Shown: one piece after another, positions 6,270 to 7,232 of the stretch
How the letters are laid out: every line of letters begins with the position of its first letter
Position numbering within the stretch: position 1 is the stretch's first letter
Notes under the pieces: generated by a model
What the model saw: the letters and a program-made list of their open reading frames with translations, nothing else
Databases searched by the model: none
Told to the model about the DNA's origin: nothing
Made by a program: the position numbers and the translations under genes
Assembly: GCA_051744845.1 (NCBI GenBank)
Contig: JBNJDJ010000083.1
Location: forward strand, 1 to 7,232
DNA length: 7,232 nucleotides
Reading direction: 5' to 3'
DNA from: JBNJDJ01 sp051744845
GTDB lineage: Bacteria; Bacillota; Clostridia; Peptostreptococcales; Acidaminobacteraceae

Positions 6270-6330
6270 ACTACTCCTACTTCAATATATATAACTTCCT
6301 TTAAGCTCAGATCCCTCTTTACTTAAGGGG
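6242..6330 (-). promoter_or_regulatory. Structured hydE leader with competing antiterminator stem
   Basis: GGAAGTTA at 6299-6292 can pair with TAACTTCC at 6249-6242. This 8-bp stem consumes the 5' arm of the terminator and so acts as an antiterminator. Inside it, partial ATAT pairing and a TAGG/CCTA mini-hairpin (6279-6263) extend the fold and include the start of the leader ORF. Upstream, CCCTT (6329-6325) and GAGGG (6317-6313) form a small hairpin. Alternatively CCTTAAG (6328-6322) can pair with CTTAAAGG near 6305-6298, which would hide part of the antiterminator arm. The layout is that of a riboswitch or attenuator. I could not match it to the consensus of SAM, TPP, cobalamin, preQ1, c-di-GMP, fluoride, lysine, T-box or other classes that I know. 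Confidence 0.6.
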
Positions 6331-6348
6331 TTAATTGTAAATACAAAT

Positions 6349-6367
6349 AAAAAATGAGTAAACACTC
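6349..6367 (-). terminator. Weak hairpin that may terminate the upstream nitroreductase gene
   Basis: On the minus strand GAGT-GTTT-ACTC (6367-6356) is followed by A and six T (6355-6349), and flanking A and T runs can extend the stem with a bulge. It lies about 50 nt after the nitroreductase stop and could end that transcript. However, it also falls within the first nucleotides of the predicted hyd transcript, and the core stem is only 4 bp, so the call is weak. Confidence 0.3.
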
Positions 6368-6383
6368 TTTATTTGACACTTTT

Positions 6384-6411
6384 AATATATCATAGTTTGT
6401 TAAAAAGTCAA
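6384..6411 (-). promoter_or_regulatory. Promoter of the hyd maturation operon
   Basis: On the minus strand TTGACT (6411-6406) and TATATT (6389-6384) are separated by 16 nt, and a TGA immediately upstream gives an extended -10. This is a strong sigma-A/sigma-70-type match just after the nitroreductase stop codon. Transcription would start near 6378 and give a leader of about 170 nt before hydE. Confidence 0.75.
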
Positions 6412-6419
6412 CAAAGATT

Positions 6420-7211
6420 TTAATTTCTTTTAAATGTAGTCATATAATATATATCTTTTTTTTCAAAAGTTTGTCTTGGATACTCTACATACCACATACC
6501 AGTAATACCTAGCTCTTTTAAAACTGTTTCAAAGTGATACATGCCTATCCCTAAATCAATTTTATTCATTTTTTTTCTTTTAGAGTTTGTTTTTATATAA
6601 AAATAATAAAAATCATCTTCATTTAATATTCTCCATGGTTTAGAATTTATTGATGATGGAGCTTGTGAAAGTAACTTGATTGATTTTTTCACTTTAGGAT
6701 TTATTTTTTCTATATCTCCTAAGTAAAAATCTTTAAAAGAAGTATTTTTTAATCCTATAAAAAATTTCATGAATTTTTCAAATAATCTTGGCTTATCAAT
6801 TTTACCAATTGAAATACAAGCAGGGACATAATACTTCTCATTAATATCTAAAATTTCTTTTATATTATCTTGAGTATCTATAGTACCTAACCAACAAGTC
6901 CCTATATTTAGTTCAGTTAAATATAAAACTAATTTTTCTAAAATATAACCAAGATCTATATAAGCATTATCATTATTATCAGTAATTCCAACTATGTAGT
7001 ATTCTGGATTTTTTATATATCCATAAGAAAAAAAGTCATTTTTATTTATTTTGGAAGCTTTTACTAAACGAACATCAATTTTATTATCTAAAGGCCCATT
7101 TAGCTTTTCTTCATCATTAATAAACTCTTTTACTTTTTTTATTTTTTCTTTTTCAATTTCATCTTTCTTATATGTCCGTATAGACTTTCTTCTCTTTATC
7201 AAATCAATCAT
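6420..7211 (-). CDS. Nitroreductase family protein, TM1586-like
   Basis: A putative FMN-dependent oxidoreductase of the fused-half nitroreductase type (the 'putative TM nitroreductase' family), likely cytoplasmic. The N-terminal RRKSIRTY (residues 7-14) is the usual FMN-phosphate-binding start. The segment LNIGTCWLGT (101-110), the APSSINSKPWRI repeat of the flavin-binding pattern (184-195) and DLGIGMYHFE (219-228) in the second half are typical. Its 263 residues fit the family, whose members carry two half-domains in one chain. GGAGGG (7217-7222) lies 5 nt before the ATG. The gene is complete, but its promoter lies beyond the window. The hyd promoter begins 9 nt after its stop, so the two units are adjacent but separately initiated, although read-through could link them. 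Substrate is unknown. Confidence 0.85.
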   Translation of the reverse strand: MIDLIKRRKSIRTYKKDEIEKEKIKKVKEFINDEEKLNGPLDNKIDVRLVKASKINKNDFFSYGYIKNPEYYIVGITDNNDNAYIDLGYILEKLVLYLTELNIGTCWLGTIDTQDNIKEILDINEKYYVPACISIGKIDKPRLFEKFMKFFIGLKNTSFKDFYLGDIEKINPKVKKSIKLLSQAPSSINSKPWRILNEDDFYYFYIKTNSKRKKMNKIDLGIGMYHFETVLKELGITGMWYVEYPRQTFEKKDIYYMTTFKRN

Positions 7212-7232
7212 ATATACCCTCCATTGTTAAAT

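Noticed and set aside
6211..6420. T-box, SAM or TPP riboswitch upstream of hydE
   Set aside because: The leader has no T-box core (AGGGTGGNACCGCG), none of the conserved SAM-I segments and no TPP core. Only a short CTGAG resembles part of one, which is not enough.
1..7232. CRISPR arrays, tRNA or rRNA genes, insertion sequences
   Set aside because: I see no spaced direct repeats, no cloverleaf with TTCRA-type arms, and no transposase or terminal inverted repeats other than the terminator stems.

Overview
The window is very AT-rich (by eye well over 70% A+T). Its protein-coding genes are closely packed, carry strong AAGGAGG-type ribosome binding sites, use mainly AGA for arginine, and are separated by compact intrinsic terminators. 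This, with a complete set of [FeFe]-hydrogenase maturases, points to an anaerobic, hydrogen-metabolising bacterium of the low-GC Bacillota (Clostridia/Tissierellia type) or Fusobacteriota. The sequence alone does not decide between them.

Layout from left to right. (1) A possible 3' end of an unidentified plus-strand gene meets a perfect 12-bp bidirectional terminator (74-102). (2) A minus-strand pair follows: a PduO-type ATP:cob(I)alamin adenosyltransferase (718-1242), then a Frm2/HBN1-like nitroreductase (107-706, start moved to an internal Met because of the ribosome binding site). (3) A divergent plus-strand EamA/DMT-family transporter (1367-2326) ends in a 13-bp bidirectional terminator shared with the next operon. 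(4) The minus-strand operon hydE-hydG-orf77-hydF (6210 down to 2353) has every junction overlapping, so it is probably one translationally coupled unit. (5) At the right edge lies a TM1586-like nitroreductase (6420-7211, minus).

HydE and HydG are radical-SAM enzymes and HydF is the GTPase scaffold. Together they build the 2Fe subcluster of the H-cluster and deliver it to HydA. All diagnostic cysteine and histidine motifs are intact. No hydrogenase structural gene lies in the window, so HydA must be encoded elsewhere. A 77-residue protein of unknown function, unlike the TM1266-type small protein often found near these genes, is embedded between hydG and hydF.

The most interesting non-coding element is the roughly 170-nt leader of the hyd operon (about 6211-6378). 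It starts from a good extended -10 promoter. It contains two copies of the same arm (GGAAGTT) that compete for one AACTTCC: the distal pair makes a terminator with a U-tract just before hydE, and the proximal pair makes an antiterminator-like stem. A short ORF with a good ribosome binding site runs through this switch. I could not match the leader to any riboswitch class I know, so it is a candidate uncharacterised attenuator or riboswitch controlling H-cluster assembly.
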